The position numbers and the translations under genes were made by a program. Shown piece by piece: positions 18,825 to 29,990 of a DNA stretch of 32,301 bases; the stretch's first letter is position 1, and each line of letters begins with the position of its first letter. Source of the stretch: Nitrosomonas sp. (GTDB taxonomy: Bacteria; Pseudomonadota; Gammaproteobacteria; Burkholderiales; Nitrosomonadaceae); the NCBI GenBank assembly GCA_021774075.1, contig JAJFJK010000154.1, positions 1-32,301 on the forward strand, written 5' to 3'. The notes under the pieces were generated by a model, which did no database searches, was not told the DNA's origin, and saw nothing but the letters and a program-made list of their open reading frames with translations.

Positions 18825-19325
18825 TTATGATGCCTGGATTTTTTCCAGTTTTTGTCCGGAGCATGCAGTCAAAAGTTTGCGAATGCTATCATATCCCGGA
18901 ATAAAACAATCCGGTGCGATTTCCATTAGCGGTTGTAAAACAAAGGCACGCTGTGTCATACGCGGATGCGGTATTGTCAGGCCCTCATCGCAATATTGTA
19001 GATTTTCATACAATAATATATCCAGATCAAGTGTGCGTGGCGCATTTATAGCTTCCCGTATTCGGCCTTGATGATGTTCTATTTCAAGCAACGCTTTTAA
19101 CAACGCCTGTGGCTTTAAAATGGTTTCTATCTGGGCGACTGCATTGATAAAATCCGGTTGATCAAGCTTACCAACAGGTGCACTTTTATAAAGCGAAGAA
19201 CATTTCACTAAATGCGTATTCGGCAGTTGTGTTAAGGCTTTAAATGCTTGCTGTATTTGAAAAACTGGGTCTTCCAGATTACTACCCAGAGCAATAAATG
19301 CCTGATACTTTTTATTCGAGGGCAT
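18825..19325 (-). CDS. folK: 6-hydroxymethyl-7,8-dihydropterin pyrophosphokinase
   Basis: FolK transfers pyrophosphate from ATP to the pterin precursor in folate synthesis. The 166 residues carry the family signature: AFIALGSNLEDP at the N-terminus, KCSSLYKSAPVGKLDQPDFINAV, EHHQGRIREAINAPRTLDLDILLY with the metal-binding aspartates, and IPHPRMTQRAFVLQPL. It starts four bases after the pcnB stop, so the two are co-transcribed. Folate supplies the one-carbon donor of PanB, which follows. Confidence 0.96.
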   Translation of the reverse strand: MPSNKKYQAFIALGSNLEDPVFQIQQAFKALTQLPNTHLVKCSSLYKSAPVGKLDQPDFINAVAQIETILKPQALLKALLEIEHHQGRIREAINAPRTLDLDILLYENLQYCDEGLTIPHPRMTQRAFVLQPLMEIAPDCFIPGYDSIRKLLTACSGQKLEKIQAS

Positions 19326-19329
19326 TGGT

Positions 19330-20718
19330 TTATGACGATTTTTCTTGTGCCGTCTTATCGACTTCAGTAGAAGAAGAGTCTGTTGTTTTTTTACGGCTAC
19401 GGCTTCTTCGGCGTTTTTTTGCTGGTGTCGGACCGATCAGCATTTTCTCACGCTCATCATGGTCAGCGTCTTGAAATTTATTCCACCATTGGCCTAATTC
19501 ACTATCGAGTTCACCACTCTCACAGCGCAAAAGCATAAAATCATAAGCGGCGCGAAAACGCGGGTGAGAGATTAGCCGAAACGGTTTGCGCCCAACACGC
19601 ACTTCAAAACGTGGCTGCATTGCCCAAATTTCTTGTATTACTGCGTCAAAGCGGCGTGGTATAGCCAGTTGCTTATGCTGTATGGACAACGTCTCATCCA
19701 TTGCTTTATACAATGCGGGTAACAGTTTTTCGCCTGTTTTCTGATACGTATTCCAGGCGGACAGTACTTCATGCCATAATAACGCTGCAAATAAAAAACC
19801 GGGAGAAACGGGTTTGTTTTGTAGAATTCGTTCGTCGGTACTTTTTAATGCGAGTGTAACAAAACGTTCACCCATGGGTTGTTCCAAAATAACATCCAGC
19901 ATTGGGAACAGGCCGTGGTGTAAGCCTCTGGCTCGTAAATCCACGACACAAGATAATGCGTGACCAGAGAGTAGCAATTTCAGCATTTCATCAAACAGAC
20001 GAGATGGTGGTACATTTTGTAACAACGGCGCTAAATCACCAATCGGTGCAGCAGTTTCTAAATCAATTTGCATCTCAAGTTTTGCAGCCAAGCGTACGGC
20101 CCTTAGCATACGAACAGGGTCTTCTCTATAGCGCTGATCAGGGTGACCGATGATGCGTAAGCGTTTGTCTTTAAGGTCTCTATAACCATTTAAGTAATCG
20201 CGAATTTCCTCGCTTGTCGGATCATAGAAGAGCGCATTGATCGTGAAGTCTCGTCGAATGGCATCTTCTTCTTGACTACCAAAAACATTGTCACGTAGCA
20301 GACGACCGTGTTGATCGGTATGTTTACTTGAAGACTTGTTATCGTTATCTGTTGTTAAAGGGCCGCGAAAAGTAGAGACTTCTACAGTTTCCGCGCCACA
20401 CATGACATGAACCAGACGGAATCGACGGCCAATAATGCGTGAGCGCCGGAAAATAGCGCGTATTTCTTCCGGTGTTGCGTTTGTCGCCACATCATAATCT
20501 TTTGGTTTTAATCCCAACAACAGATCACGCGCTGCGCCACCCACAATATATGCGGAATAGCCAGCTTGATGTAGCCCGGTTGTGACTTTTAATGCACAGG
20601 CATTGATTTGATCGCGGCTGATTCCATGCTGTTTCAATGGAATGATACGTAGCTTGGCAACAGCGTCGGCAGCTGTTGTTTTGCGACGGAAGACTTTATG
20701 GAGAAATTTACGGATCAT
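19330..20718 (-). CDS. pcnB: poly(A) polymerase I
   Basis: PcnB adds poly(A) tails to RNA and thereby marks it for decay. I choose ATG 20718, giving 462 residues, close to the family norm; the frame reaches 20796, where it runs toward a repeat element. Visible features are the nucleotidyltransferase YIVGGAARDLLLGLKPKDYDVATNATPEE with GGAARD at 60-65 and the metal aspartates D74 and D76. IIGRRFRLVHV, then RRDFTINALFYD and REDPVRMLRAVRLAAKL of the neck domain, follow. The tail is very basic (KKRRRSRSRKK). It heads the pcnB-folK-panB run. Confidence 0.95.
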   Translation of the reverse strand: MIRKFLHKVFRRKTTAADAVAKLRIIPLKQHGISRDQINACALKVTTGLHQAGYSAYIVGGAARDLLLGLKPKDYDVATNATPEEIRAIFRRSRIIGRRFRLVHVMCGAETVEVSTFRGPLTTDNDNKSSSKHTDQHGRLLRDNVFGSQEEDAIRRDFTINALFYDPTSEEIRDYLNGYRDLKDKRLRIIGHPDQRYREDPVRMLRAVRLAAKLEMQIDLETAAPIGDLAPLLQNVPPSRLFDEMLKLLLSGHALSCVVDLRARGLHHGLFPMLDVILEQPMGERFVTLALKSTDERILQNKPVSPGFLFAALLWHEVLSAWNTYQKTGEKLLPALYKAMDETLSIQHKQLAIPRRFDAVIQEIWAMQPRFEVRVGRKPFRLISHPRFRAAYDFMLLRCESGELDSELGQWWNKFQDADHDEREKMLIGPTPAKKRRRSRSRKKTTDSSSTEVDKTAQEKSS

Positions 20719-20790
20719 TAATGAGACACTAGAAGTATTGGTGTTGATTATACACCTGCTATACATTCGGTATGGCGTAACCCTTCTTAA

Positions 20791-20933
20791 GGACACCTCT
20801 AAAAATCAAGATTTCATCCCAACTGCTGTGTTGCGGAAAAAATTTCTTGCTTACATATCAACCACATGCTGTGCTGCAAAATTTTTTCCCATGCCTTGTA
20901 TTTAGGCGAACTCTGAATTTTTAGAAGCGCCCT
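20791..20933. mobile_element. 143-bp inverted-repeat element, copy A
   Basis: This block is the inverted homologue of 30227-30369, alignable along its full 143 bases. Ends resemble GGGCGCTTCTAAAAATTCAG in the better-kept copy; the end near pcnB has decayed. It is non-coding and lies upstream of pcnB. Copies at two places suggest a dispersed MITE or repeat family. Confidence 0.8.
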
Positions 20934-21226
20934 TAATACCAAAGTGTTTATAGGTTCTTTGTAAGTCTGTACTTTTATTTGATTTGCTGAAAAATAATTA
21001 TCGTTTGTATTAAAAATGTATTTTTAACAAATAGTTATAAACAAAACCCACTTATTTTTAAATTGTTTCGGCCATTCTTTTTTGCTCCATATAATAGATT
21101 ATCGGAGGATTTACAGACGTTATCCGTAGTCACTTTTGCATTGCTTTCAAACTTGACATTCCTATCCAAATGTCTTGCAAATCTTTATGATTAGCCGTAT
21201 GTCATCATATTAAATGGAGATAAGGA
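20934..21226. other. AT-rich intergenic stretch before the nitrobindin-like gene
   Basis: No gene visible. It holds a perfect TTGACA at 21153-21158 without a convincing -10 at the right spacing, and a TATAAT near 21090 (in CCATATAATAG) without a good -35. Either could be a promoter for the gene at 21227. The rest is strongly AT-rich. Confidence 0.4.
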
Positions 21227-21799
21227 ATGGATAATAAAACGGATGTTGAGTATGGACCTTTAACTGAGTTAATAGGTATTTGGAAGGGCGACAAGGGTCT
21301 TGATATTGCACCAGAACCAGAAGGCATAGAAGAAAATCCTTACCATGAAACCATTACGTTTGCAGCAGCTGGTACGGCAACCAACGCTGGAACACAAGTT
21401 TTATCCGCTGTTCATTACCGACAAATCGTTCAACTTAAATCAAATAATGAAGTATTTCATGATGAAACGGGCTACTGGATGTGGGACCCAAAAGCTGAAA
21501 TCATTATGCATTCTTTAGTTATTCCTCGTGCGGTATGTGTTCTTGCCGGTGGGAAATATACTGGGGCCAGAAACTCAGAAGGCCAATTGATGATTAAAGT
21601 TACGGCAAGTCTTGATGATAAAAACTGGAAAATAATTCAGTCGCCCTTTATGCAAGAAAATGCACGTGCTACCAGTTTCTGTCAAAACATGACGGTAGGG
21701 AATGGAAAATTATCTTATTTTGAAACGACAATGGTTGAGGTTTATGGAAAAGTTTTTGAGCATACCGATCAAAATGATTTGATACTTGTTACAGGATAA
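21227..21799 (+). CDS. heme-binding beta-barrel (nitrobindin-like) family protein
   Basis: A 190-residue protein of the FABP-like, heme-binding beta-barrel family (THAP4/nitrobindin-related). The N-terminal YGPLTELIGIWKGDKGLDIAPEPEG matches the family's LxGxWxGxxG opening. HETITFAAAG, YRQIVQLKSNNEVFHDETGYWMWDP and IPRAVCVLAGG form the expected alternating strands. AAGGA lies just before the ATG. It is isolated, with no partner gene. The C-terminal His that ligates heme in true nitrobindins is not obvious, so lipid or other small-molecule binding is also possible. Confidence 0.8.
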   Translation: MDNKTDVEYGPLTELIGIWKGDKGLDIAPEPEGIEENPYHETITFAAAGTATNAGTQVLSAVHYRQIVQLKSNNEVFHDETGYWMWDPKAEIIMHSLVIPRAVCVLAGGKYTGARNSEGQLMIKVTASLDDKNWKIIQSPFMQENARATSFCQNMTVGNGKLSYFETTMVEVYGKVFEHTDQNDLILVTG

Positions 21800-21802
21800 A
21801 AG

Positions 21803-22103
21803 GGGAAGCTAGCCGATAAGCCGGGTTCTGTCGTGGACAGTCATTCCTCTAGGTGTATAGTTACCCATACGCTCAAGCAACCTACCCGCAGGCTCAGCGA
21901 GCAGCTTCATAGCCTGCCTATTTGGTTTTGCTCCGGATGGAGGTTACCGCGTTTCACCGTAACTAAATACGCTCGTCTCTGTGGCCCTATTCCTCACCTC
22001 ACGGTGGACGGTCATTAGCCGTCATCCTGCTCTATGGAGCCCGGACTTTCCTCCCCCTATTCTTTATTACTAAAAAATAGGCGGCGACTGTCTGGCTAGC
22101 TTC
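21803..22103 (-). ncRNA. rnpB: RNase P RNA, bacterial class A
   Basis: The catalytic RNA of RNase P, which matures tRNA 5' ends. Read on the minus strand, it begins GAAGCTAGCCAGACAGTCGC, then has the universally conserved GGAGGAAAGTCCGGGCTCC. Further on are GAAACGCGGTAACC, AGAGGAATGACTGTCC and the closing ACAGAACCCGGCTTAT. The two ends pair (GAAGCTAGCC with GGCTAGCTTC). At about 301 bases it is on the short side, so some peripheral helices may be reduced. A short T-run follows the 3' end. Confidence 0.95.
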
Positions 22104-22110
22104 GAGACAG

Positions 22111-22116
22111 ATATTA
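22111..22116 (-). promoter_or_regulatory. -10 box of rnpB
   Basis: TAATAT on the minus strand lies seven bases before the predicted RNA 5' end. The -35 region is AT-rich without a clear consensus. Confidence 0.5.
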
Positions 22117-22299
22117 CCATTAACAAATAAAAAATTTATTTTAAATTTTTTACCTATTGTAGGAAGCGTATCGGTTGAAGCCCATTAGTTTCAGATAAAG
22201 ATATTAATGTAATGGCGGAAATATTTGTGCGAAAAGTCACAATCAAAACAATTTCTTTGGCGTATCTTTCGAATTCATTTTTCATAAAAAGACCTTATT

Positions 22300-22506
22300 T
22301 TGACTTATTCTCATGTATCGCTAACCATTGGACTCTTATTCGCTTTACTCTCGCCTACCTTAGCGGATGATTCCGTTACTCATAATGGCCGTTCGGGTGT
22401 TTATATTGGTGCAGGAGGATTGTACGCAATTGAAGATTTTGACTCCGGCCAAACAAATTTTGATAGTGCGGCAGGATTTAATTTACGTTTGGGATACCGT
22501 TTTTAA
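22300..22506 (+). pseudogene. truncated outer-membrane beta-barrel protein
   Basis: The 68-codon frame has a signal-peptide-like start (SLTIGLLFALLSPTLADD) and then the first strands of an OmpA/OmpW-like barrel (GVYIGAGGLYAIEDFD, AAGFNLRLGYRF). It stops directly after the strand that, in full-length relatives, is followed by many more. There is no ATG: the frame opens with TTG at 22300 after a TAA. Both ends look damaged, so this is most likely a gene remnant. Confidence 0.55.
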
Positions 22507-22578
22507 CGGCTGATTTAACATGTAGCTGCATTCAACGGCGGCTTTCATGATTATAGAAAATAAAGTATCTGGAGAGCT

Positions 22579-23664
22579 ATGAAGCGATTAACTAAATTTT
22601 CTACAATTTTATCCATTGGGATTTTTGTGGTACTCGCGTTAGTTATTTCTGGGTGCGGATCTTTGACGTCTATAGAAGGCTCAAAAAAAGCGCAACCAGA
22701 ATTGGCAGAAAATATTTCCAGTTTTCCTACCAATATTGGTTTGCTTGATGAAAATGACCATGATTCAAAATTATTGTTTACCTCATTTCTTCCAAGAGAA
22801 ATTTTTGGAAAAAATGAGGACAAAATTATATTTCTGAGAAATCTACACTTAAAAAGTCAAGAATGGGTTGTAGGAAGCTGGAGAAATATGAAACGAGGCG
22901 CTGTAGATGGCGCGAAACTTGGCTTTGAAGTCGGCCCAGATGTTTGTGCCACTTCTGTAATGGTTGCTCTAATTTCTTTACAAGTGGGCCTACTCGGTAA
23001 TTTTGTAATGGTAAACCCACCCAGAGAACCGTTTGTTTTATGTGGCGTTGCAGCGGCCAGTGTTGGTTTTATACCAGGTGGTGTATTGGGCCCCATACTT
23101 TATCCCATTGAAAAACAAAAAACACATGAAGATGCTTCTTTTGTTAAGCAGATTCTTGTGCAGGATACTCCTTTTATTAAACAGACTATTGTGCAAGAAA
23201 CTTGGGGGAATTTAATCAAGATGGGGCAAATTCAACGGGGCAATTCTCTTCAAGATAAAGGAGATCAGAGAAAGATTAACAATCCGTATGAAATATTTGA
23301 GTTTGGACAGAATACCCGTCCATTTGATGGTTTCGTTCAGATACAATCCATGCAACCCAAGCTCATCCATATACCCTGTTGGACTGCCGGACAAATGACA
23401 CTTAGAAATATTGTTCAACTAACATTATTTGATAAAAACAAAGAAATGCTAATTGAGGAAAGAATTCAAATTGATGAAGGGCTCTATACGCTTGTGGAAT
23501 GGTCTGCTAAAGAGGGGCTATTATTGAGAACACAGATGAAAAAAGCCCATCAAAGATTAGCCAAACAAATTGTTTCAAGTTTACAAGCTGCCCCAGATTC
23601 TTTGCCAAGCGAACATCATGTGTCTAGTCTATGCACTAAGGAATCGCAAAGTTTTCGGCACTAA
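22579..23664 (+). CDS. lipoprotein of unknown function
   Basis: A 361-residue predicted lipoprotein: basic N-terminus, hydrophobic core and lipobox VISGC with Cys at 26. Two small-residue-rich hydrophobic segments follow (about 121-143 and 150-174) that could insert in a membrane or pack as a glycine-zipper. Directly after them is a perfect-length tandem repeat of 11 residues (FVKQ-type, 185-195 and 196-206). The C-terminal part is mixed with PCWTAGQMTLRNIVQLTLFDKN, resembling a beta-sandwich. GGAGAG precedes the ATG at 22579. Its stop overlaps the convergent tolC stop. I do not recognise the family. Confidence 0.8.
   Translation: MKRLTKFSTILSIGIFVVLALVISGCGSLTSIEGSKKAQPELAENISSFPTNIGLLDENDHDSKLLFTSFLPREIFGKNEDKIIFLRNLHLKSQEWVVGSWRNMKRGAVDGAKLGFEVGPDVCATSVMVALISLQVGLLGNFVMVNPPREPFVLCGVAAASVGFIPGGVLGPILYPIEKQKTHEDASFVKQILVQDTPFIKQTIVQETWGNLIKMGQIQRGNSLQDKGDQRKINNPYEIFEFGQNTRPFDGFVQIQSMQPKLIHIPCWTAGQMTLRNIVQLTLFDKNKEMLIEERIQIDEGLYTLVEWSAKEGLLLRTQMKKAHQRLAKQIVSSLQAAPDSLPSEHHVSSLCTKESQSFRH
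23131..23196 (+). repeat. 33-bp in-frame tandem duplication in the lipoprotein gene
   Basis: Two adjacent 33-base units (23131-23163, 23164-23196) encode DASFVKQILVQ and DTPFIKQTIVQ. They have diverged at several positions, so the duplication is not recent. Confidence 0.7.
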
Positions 23665-24971
23665 AGCATCGCATTGATTTGTTGCAAAACCTCTTCATCC
23701 AACTCACCCGCTTCAGCACTTAAACGTAATCTGGACATTAAATAACTGTGATAGGCCTTGGCGAGATCGCGGCGTGCGGAATAGAGTTGTTGTTGCGCAT
23801 TTAACACATCGACTTCGGTTCTTACGCCGACTTCTTGCCCCAACATGGTTGAGTCTAATTGGCTTTGGCTGGAAACCAAGGCTTGTTCCAGCGCTCTGAC
23901 CTGGGCGATACCGTTGGTGACATTGAGATATTGCTGACGCACCTGCAGTGCATTTTGACGCCGCGTATCTTCCAGGTCGTGCAAGGCTCTGTCTCGGTTG
24001 GCCAACGCTTCACGTACACGTGATTGCACAGCAAACCCCTGAAACAGTGGCACATTTAGCTGAAGACCAACTGATTTTGAAGTAAGGTCTATGCCGCGAC
24101 CGGTAAATGCACCACCCACACCGGTTTGGTCGCTATATTGCGCAACCAGGTCCAGCGTTGGGTAATGTTGTGCCCAGGCTTTTTTAGCTTCCTGGCGAGC
24201 AATTTCATAGGTCGCTTCTTGTATTTTCATGGTAAAGTTTTTTTCTGCGGCAACACTTACCCATTCATCCATATTGGCATAGCGCAAATTTAATAAATCG
24301 GTTGTTATTTCTCTTGAGCTGACAAGATATTCTGGAAAGCGGTCAATAATTCCCTGCAATGTGCGTTTTCGGATTTCCAATGCATTACGTGCAGCGATTT
24401 CCTGAGAAATGGTTAAATCAAAGCGTGCTTGCGCTTCATTGGTATCAACGATGGTTGATACACCGACTTCAAAATTTCGCTTGGCTTGTTCCAGTTGCTT
24501 GAGAATAGCTTGTATTTGGGCTTCAGCCACCTCAACATCAACTTGCGCATCTAAGACGTCAAAATAAGCTTGGGCTACACGTAGAATTAAGTCTTGTGCA
24601 GCAATAACAAATTGTGACTCTGCTCTTGATACTTCGGTTTTTGATTGCGCATAGATTATGAAATTTTCAACGCGGATAAGCGGCTGAGTCGCTGCAATGA
24701 CTACACCACGGCTTTGAATCGTGACCTCAGAGCTCAGAGGCGTGTTAATTTTTTGTACCTGACGTGTACCCGTCAGGTTAATAGTGGGTAGAAAACCAGC
24801 CCTGCCTTGGATTGTTTTTTCCTGTGCAGCCACATACGCTGCCCGCGCTGATCGATATTGGGCATCCTGTTGCAATGCTTCCTGATAAATATCCATCAAA
24901 TTTGCAGCGTATAGTGCGGTATGTGTCGTCATACCCAACAACAAGACAAACAAGAGTTGCGATATTTTCAT
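23661..24971 (-). CDS. tolC: TolC-family outer-membrane efflux / secretion protein
   Basis: The outer-membrane channel of tripartite efflux pumps and type I secretion. The 436 residues have a signal peptide (MKISQLLFVLLLGMTTHTALYAA) and the two TolC repeats of long coiled-coil helices. Typical motifs are LMDIYQEALQQDAQYRSARAAY, LPTINLTGTR, LILRVAQAYFDVLDAQ, VGVSTIVDTNEAQARFDL, and QVRQQYLNVTNG. VGVRTEVDVLNAQQQLYSARRDLA mirrors the first repeat. No inner-membrane pump or adaptor gene is adjacent. It lies 76 bases after the PIMT-like gene, an arrangement common in betaproteobacteria. Confidence 0.95.
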   Translation of the reverse strand: MKISQLLFVLLLGMTTHTALYAANLMDIYQEALQQDAQYRSARAAYVAAQEKTIQGRAGFLPTINLTGTRQVQKINTPLSSEVTIQSRGVVIAATQPLIRVENFIIYAQSKTEVSRAESQFVIAAQDLILRVAQAYFDVLDAQVDVEVAEAQIQAILKQLEQAKRNFEVGVSTIVDTNEAQARFDLTISQEIAARNALEIRKRTLQGIIDRFPEYLVSSREITTDLLNLRYANMDEWVSVAAEKNFTMKIQEATYEIARQEAKKAWAQHYPTLDLVAQYSDQTGVGGAFTGRGIDLTSKSVGLQLNVPLFQGFAVQSRVREALANRDRALHDLEDTRRQNALQVRQQYLNVTNGIAQVRALEQALVSSQSQLDSTMLGQEVGVRTEVDVLNAQQQLYSARRDLAKAYHSYLMSRLRLSAEAGELDEEVLQQINAML

Positions 24972-25047
24972 ATTGATTGATGACTATTTTTTGGAGCTGC
25001 AGCGGATAAAACAGATAAATCAGTTGCCCCTAAAATTAATCGATTAA

Positions 25048-25701
25048 TCAAAATGTAAACCTTTCAGGCTGCTGTGCATTACTGAGTTCTACCGTACTGG
25101 TTTCAAATAGTTTTTTGGTGCTGAATTCACCTGGTGCGGTACAGGTAACTATGAGCGCATCCATGACCGGTTCTTCACCAACAATTGCAAATAAGCGTCC
25201 ACCCGGATTCAGGTTGTTCTGAAATGCTTCGGGTAATACAGGCGTGGAGCCTGTTATTACAATCACATCATAGGGTTCATACTTTGCCCAGCCTTGTGCG
25301 GCATCGCCTTGCTCTAAGGTAACATTTGCAATGTCGTGCGCAGCCAGATTGTTCTCTGCCATGGTTTTTAATTCAGGTACGATTTCAACACTGTAAACAT
25401 ATGCGCCTTTTTCAGCCAGCAAAGCCGTCAAGTAGCCACTGCCGCTGCCGACTTCCAAAATCTTATCAGTTTTTTTTATGTAGAGTTCCTGTAGAATGCG
25501 TGCTTCCATTTTGGGCGCAAGCATGACTTGGCCATGACCCAGCGGAATTTCCATATCGACAAAAGCCATGTCATGATAAGTTGTCGGAACAAATTCCTCG
25601 CGACGTAATTTGTATAATAGATTAAGTACTTCATCATCCAGCACGCTCCAAGTGCGAATTTGCTGGGTTACCATATTGGATCGGGTTTCTTCGAGATTCA
25701 T
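25048..25701 (-). CDS. protein-L-isoaspartate O-methyltransferase family protein
   Basis: A 217-residue SAM-dependent methyltransferase of the PIMT family, which repairs isoaspartyl damage. The SAM motif ILEVGSGSGYLTALLAE (81-97) and the later PYDVIVITGSTPVLPEAF and GGRLFAIVGEE are clear. The segment that in true PIMTs reads GQTIS is here GHGQVMLAPKMEARIL, so the conserved Thr/Ile/Ser active-site residues are missing. Such tolC-linked PIMT-like proteins may act on a different substrate. It is translated with tolC. Confidence 0.88.
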   Translation of the reverse strand: MNLEETRSNMVTQQIRTWSVLDDEVLNLLYKLRREEFVPTTYHDMAFVDMEIPLGHGQVMLAPKMEARILQELYIKKTDKILEVGSGSGYLTALLAEKGAYVYSVEIVPELKTMAENNLAAHDIANVTLEQGDAAQGWAKYEPYDVIVITGSTPVLPEAFQNNLNPGGRLFAIVGEEPVMDALIVTCTAPGEFSTKKLFETSTVELSNAQQPERFTF

Positions 25702-25767
25702 ATTCTTACTTTCAAATTAATTGACAGACTTGCAATTATTTCACATTTCCATTAGCTTCACAGCATC

Positions 25768-27795
<2,028 letters not shown>

Positions 27796-27824
27796 TCATC
27801 TTCTCATAGGCGTAACTCATTCAT

Positions 27825-28649
27825 ATGGATCCTACGTTATTACTTAAGGCATTAATTCTTGGTATTGTTGAAGGGTTAACGGAGTTTTTGCCGATCTCTT
27901 CCACGGGCCACCTTATTTTGGTGGGTGACTTGCTGGATTTTAATGATGAAAAAGGCAAAGTTTTTACCATTGCCATTCAACTGGGCGCCATTTTGGCGGT
28001 ATGTTGGGAGTATCGCAGTAAGATCGGTGATGTAGTGGCCGGTGTCGGTTCAGACAAAGCCGCCAATCGTTTTGTCTTGAATCTGTTGATTGCCTTTATG
28101 CCTGCGGCCATTTTGGGCTTATTGTTCATTGATATCATCAAGCAATACCTGTTTAATCCTGTATCCGTCGCTACGGCATTGGTTGTTGGTGGGGTGCTGA
28201 TTTTATGGGCTGAGCGCAGGGATCATGTGATTGAAGTGGATCAAGTCGATGACATGGGCTGGAAACATGCGTTAAAAGTGGGGTGTGCGCAATGTTTGGC
28301 TCTGATACCAGGCACATCACGTTCCGGTGCCACCATCATAGGCGGTTTACTTTTTGGTTTATCACGTAAGGCGGCCACCGAGTTTTCATTTTTTTTGGCC
28401 ATCCCGATCATGTTTGCAGCAACGTTTTATGATGTGTATAGAAATCGAGAGATTTTGGAATATAGTGATTTCAGCATGTTTGCCGTAGGTTTTATTGCCG
28501 CATTTTTCAGCGCATTACTGGCGGTACGCGCCTTAATACGCTTTATCAGTAATCATGATTTTACTGTGTTTGCCTGGTACCGTATCGTGTTTGGCATCGT
28601 TATTCTGCTAACGGCTTATACGGGTGTTATCTCTTGGTCAGAAGCGTGA
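27825..28649 (+). CDS. uppP: undecaprenyl-diphosphatase
   Basis: UppP (BacA) dephosphorylates undecaprenyl pyrophosphate to recycle the lipid carrier of peptidoglycan synthesis. It is a membrane protein of 274 residues with several helices. The two family motifs are present: [17 protein letters not shown] near the N-terminus and [35 protein letters not shown]. It lies 29 bases after thiC and could be co-transcribed. Its stop is one base from the convergent rhodanese stop. Confidence 0.96.
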   Translation: MDPTLLLKALILGIVEGLTEFLPISSTGHLILVGDLLDFNDEKGKVFTIAIQLGAILAVCWEYRSKIGDVVAGVGSDKAANRFVLNLLIAFMPAAILGLLFIDIIKQYLFNPVSVATALVVGGVLILWAERRDHVIEVDQVDDMGWKHALKVGCAQCLALIPGTSRSGATIIGGLLFGLSRKAATEFSFFLAIPIMFAATFYDVYRNREILEYSDFSMFAVGFIAAFFSALLAVRALIRFISNHDFTVFAWYRIVFGIVILLTAYTGVISWSEA

Positions 28650-28650
28650 T

Positions 28651-29109
28651 TTAACTCTGTTCCCACGGCAAGTTGGCCACTTTCCAGCCTGACAGCGTAC
28701 CACGGTGACCGGTTTCATCCTTGTCGCCCTCAAAGCCTTCCAGCACATTGTAACAATCCGTAAAACCTGATTGTGTGGCAATGGTGGCGGCATGGTTAGA
28801 ACGTGCACCACTGCGACAAATAAATAGCACGGTTGTGCTTTTATCAACGCGGCTGGATAGCTGATCCAGAAAATTTGAGTTTGGTTGCATGCCGGGATAC
28901 GTGCGTAATTCGATTTCGACCGCACTCGGTATGCGTCCAACCCAATCTAATTCAGCATTGGAGCGGATATCTACAATTTGTGCGTCGGGCGCTTTTTGCA
29001 TCAACTTATAGGCCTCGGCAGGAAGTAAAGCCCCGCGATAGGGCAAATCCAAATTTTTGCCGCGTTGTTGTGCTCTTTCCAGTATTTCTGTTGTGGTTTC
29101 TTCCATCAC
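28651..29109 (-). CDS. rhodanese-domain protein
   Basis: A 152-residue single-domain sulfurtransferase. The active-site loop is CRSGARS with the catalytic cysteine at 98, and the preceding IVDIRSNAELDWVGRIPSAVEIEL is the usual rhodanese opening. The N-terminal 30 residues form a short helical extension. Soluble rhodaneses of this type move persulfide sulfur; its partner is not visible here. In related genomes a rhodanese often sits next to the PIMT-like gene and tolC. Here thiC-uppP lies between. Confidence 0.9.
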   Translation of the reverse strand: MMEETTTEILERAQQRGKNLDLPYRGALLPAEAYKLMQKAPDAQIVDIRSNAELDWVGRIPSAVEIELRTYPGMQPNSNFLDQLSSRVDKSTTVLFICRSGARSNHAATIATQSGFTDCYNVLEGFEGDKDETGHRGTLSGWKVANLPWEQS

Positions 29110-29223
29110 TGTTTATCCAGTTGTTGTAAATCGTGTCAAAATTTTGGTATTTTTCTAGCCGTGGTGTATTGACCTTATAATAACGCATCAATAAGTACAA
29201 CATCATAAACCCTATTACACCTT

Positions 29224-29955
29224 ATGGAAAAAATTCGTTTATCAAAACTCATGTCAGAACAAGGCATATGTTCGCGTCGGGAAGCGGATAAATATATTGA
29301 ACGTGGCTGGGTATTTGTTGATGGTGAGCGGATATCAGAACTGGGCACAAAGATTTACCCAACTCAGAAAATCAAGCTCGATAAAGCGGCACAAGCGCAA
29401 CAGCTTGGTTATGTAACTATTTTAATTAACAAACCCATCGGTTATGTTTCAGGCCAGCCGGAACCAGGTTATCGACCTGCTGTCAACTTAATCAATCGGG
29501 AATCCCAATTTATTGACCAGCGTTTTCCACAACGTTTTAGCCCGATGCATTTAAAAAATCTGGCACCGGCCGGCAGGCTGGATATTGATTCCCAAGGATT
29601 GCTAATCCTGACGCAGGATGGGCGCATCGCCAAACAACTCATTGGTGCCGATTCGCAAATTGAAAAGGAATATTTGGTGCGAGTGGCAGGAACCTTGCCC
29701 AAAGAAAAACTGGCATTATTGAATTTTGGCCTGAACCTGGATGGAAAAGCATTGAAACATGCAAAAGTAAGCTGGCAAAATCAGGATCAACTGAGTTTTA
29801 TTTTAAGAGAAGGCAAAAAACGCCAGATTCGTCGCATGTGTGAATTAGTGGATTTACAGATTACCGGATTAAAACGTGTGCGAATTGGCAAGATTAAATT
29901 GGGTAATTTGCCCGAAGGAAATTGGCGGTATTTGCGAGAAGGTGAAAGTTTTTAA
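29224..29955 (+). CDS. 23S rRNA pseudouridine synthase, RluF-like (RsuA/RluB/E/F family)
   Basis: The 243-residue enzyme converts a uridine of rRNA to pseudouridine. It has an N-terminal S4 RNA-binding domain ([31 protein letters not shown], 4-34), the catalytic [19 protein letters not shown] with Asp at 120, KEYLVRV, and [15 protein letters not shown] near the end. The order matches RluF more closely than RsuA. Which uridine it modifies cannot be told from sequence. It is divergent from the rhodanese gene and followed by a DUF2835 gene. Confidence 0.88.
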   Translation: MEKIRLSKLMSEQGICSRREADKYIERGWVFVDGERISELGTKIYPTQKIKLDKAAQAQQLGYVTILINKPIGYVSGQPEPGYRPAVNLINRESQFIDQRFPQRFSPMHLKNLAPAGRLDIDSQGLLILTQDGRIAKQLIGADSQIEKEYLVRVAGTLPKEKLALLNFGLNLDGKALKHAKVSWQNQDQLSFILREGKKRQIRRMCELVDLQITGLKRVRIGKIKLGNLPEGNWRYLREGESF

Positions 29956-29990
29956 TTTTGCGGCTTTTTGGTAAAACAAGAGAGGTTCAG

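Noticed and set aside
20719-20796. Longer pcnB start
   Set aside because: The 26 added residues reach toward a repeat element and exceed the usual family length.
21833-22018. 61-residue plus-strand ORF
   Set aside because: It lies within the RNase P RNA gene on the opposite strand.
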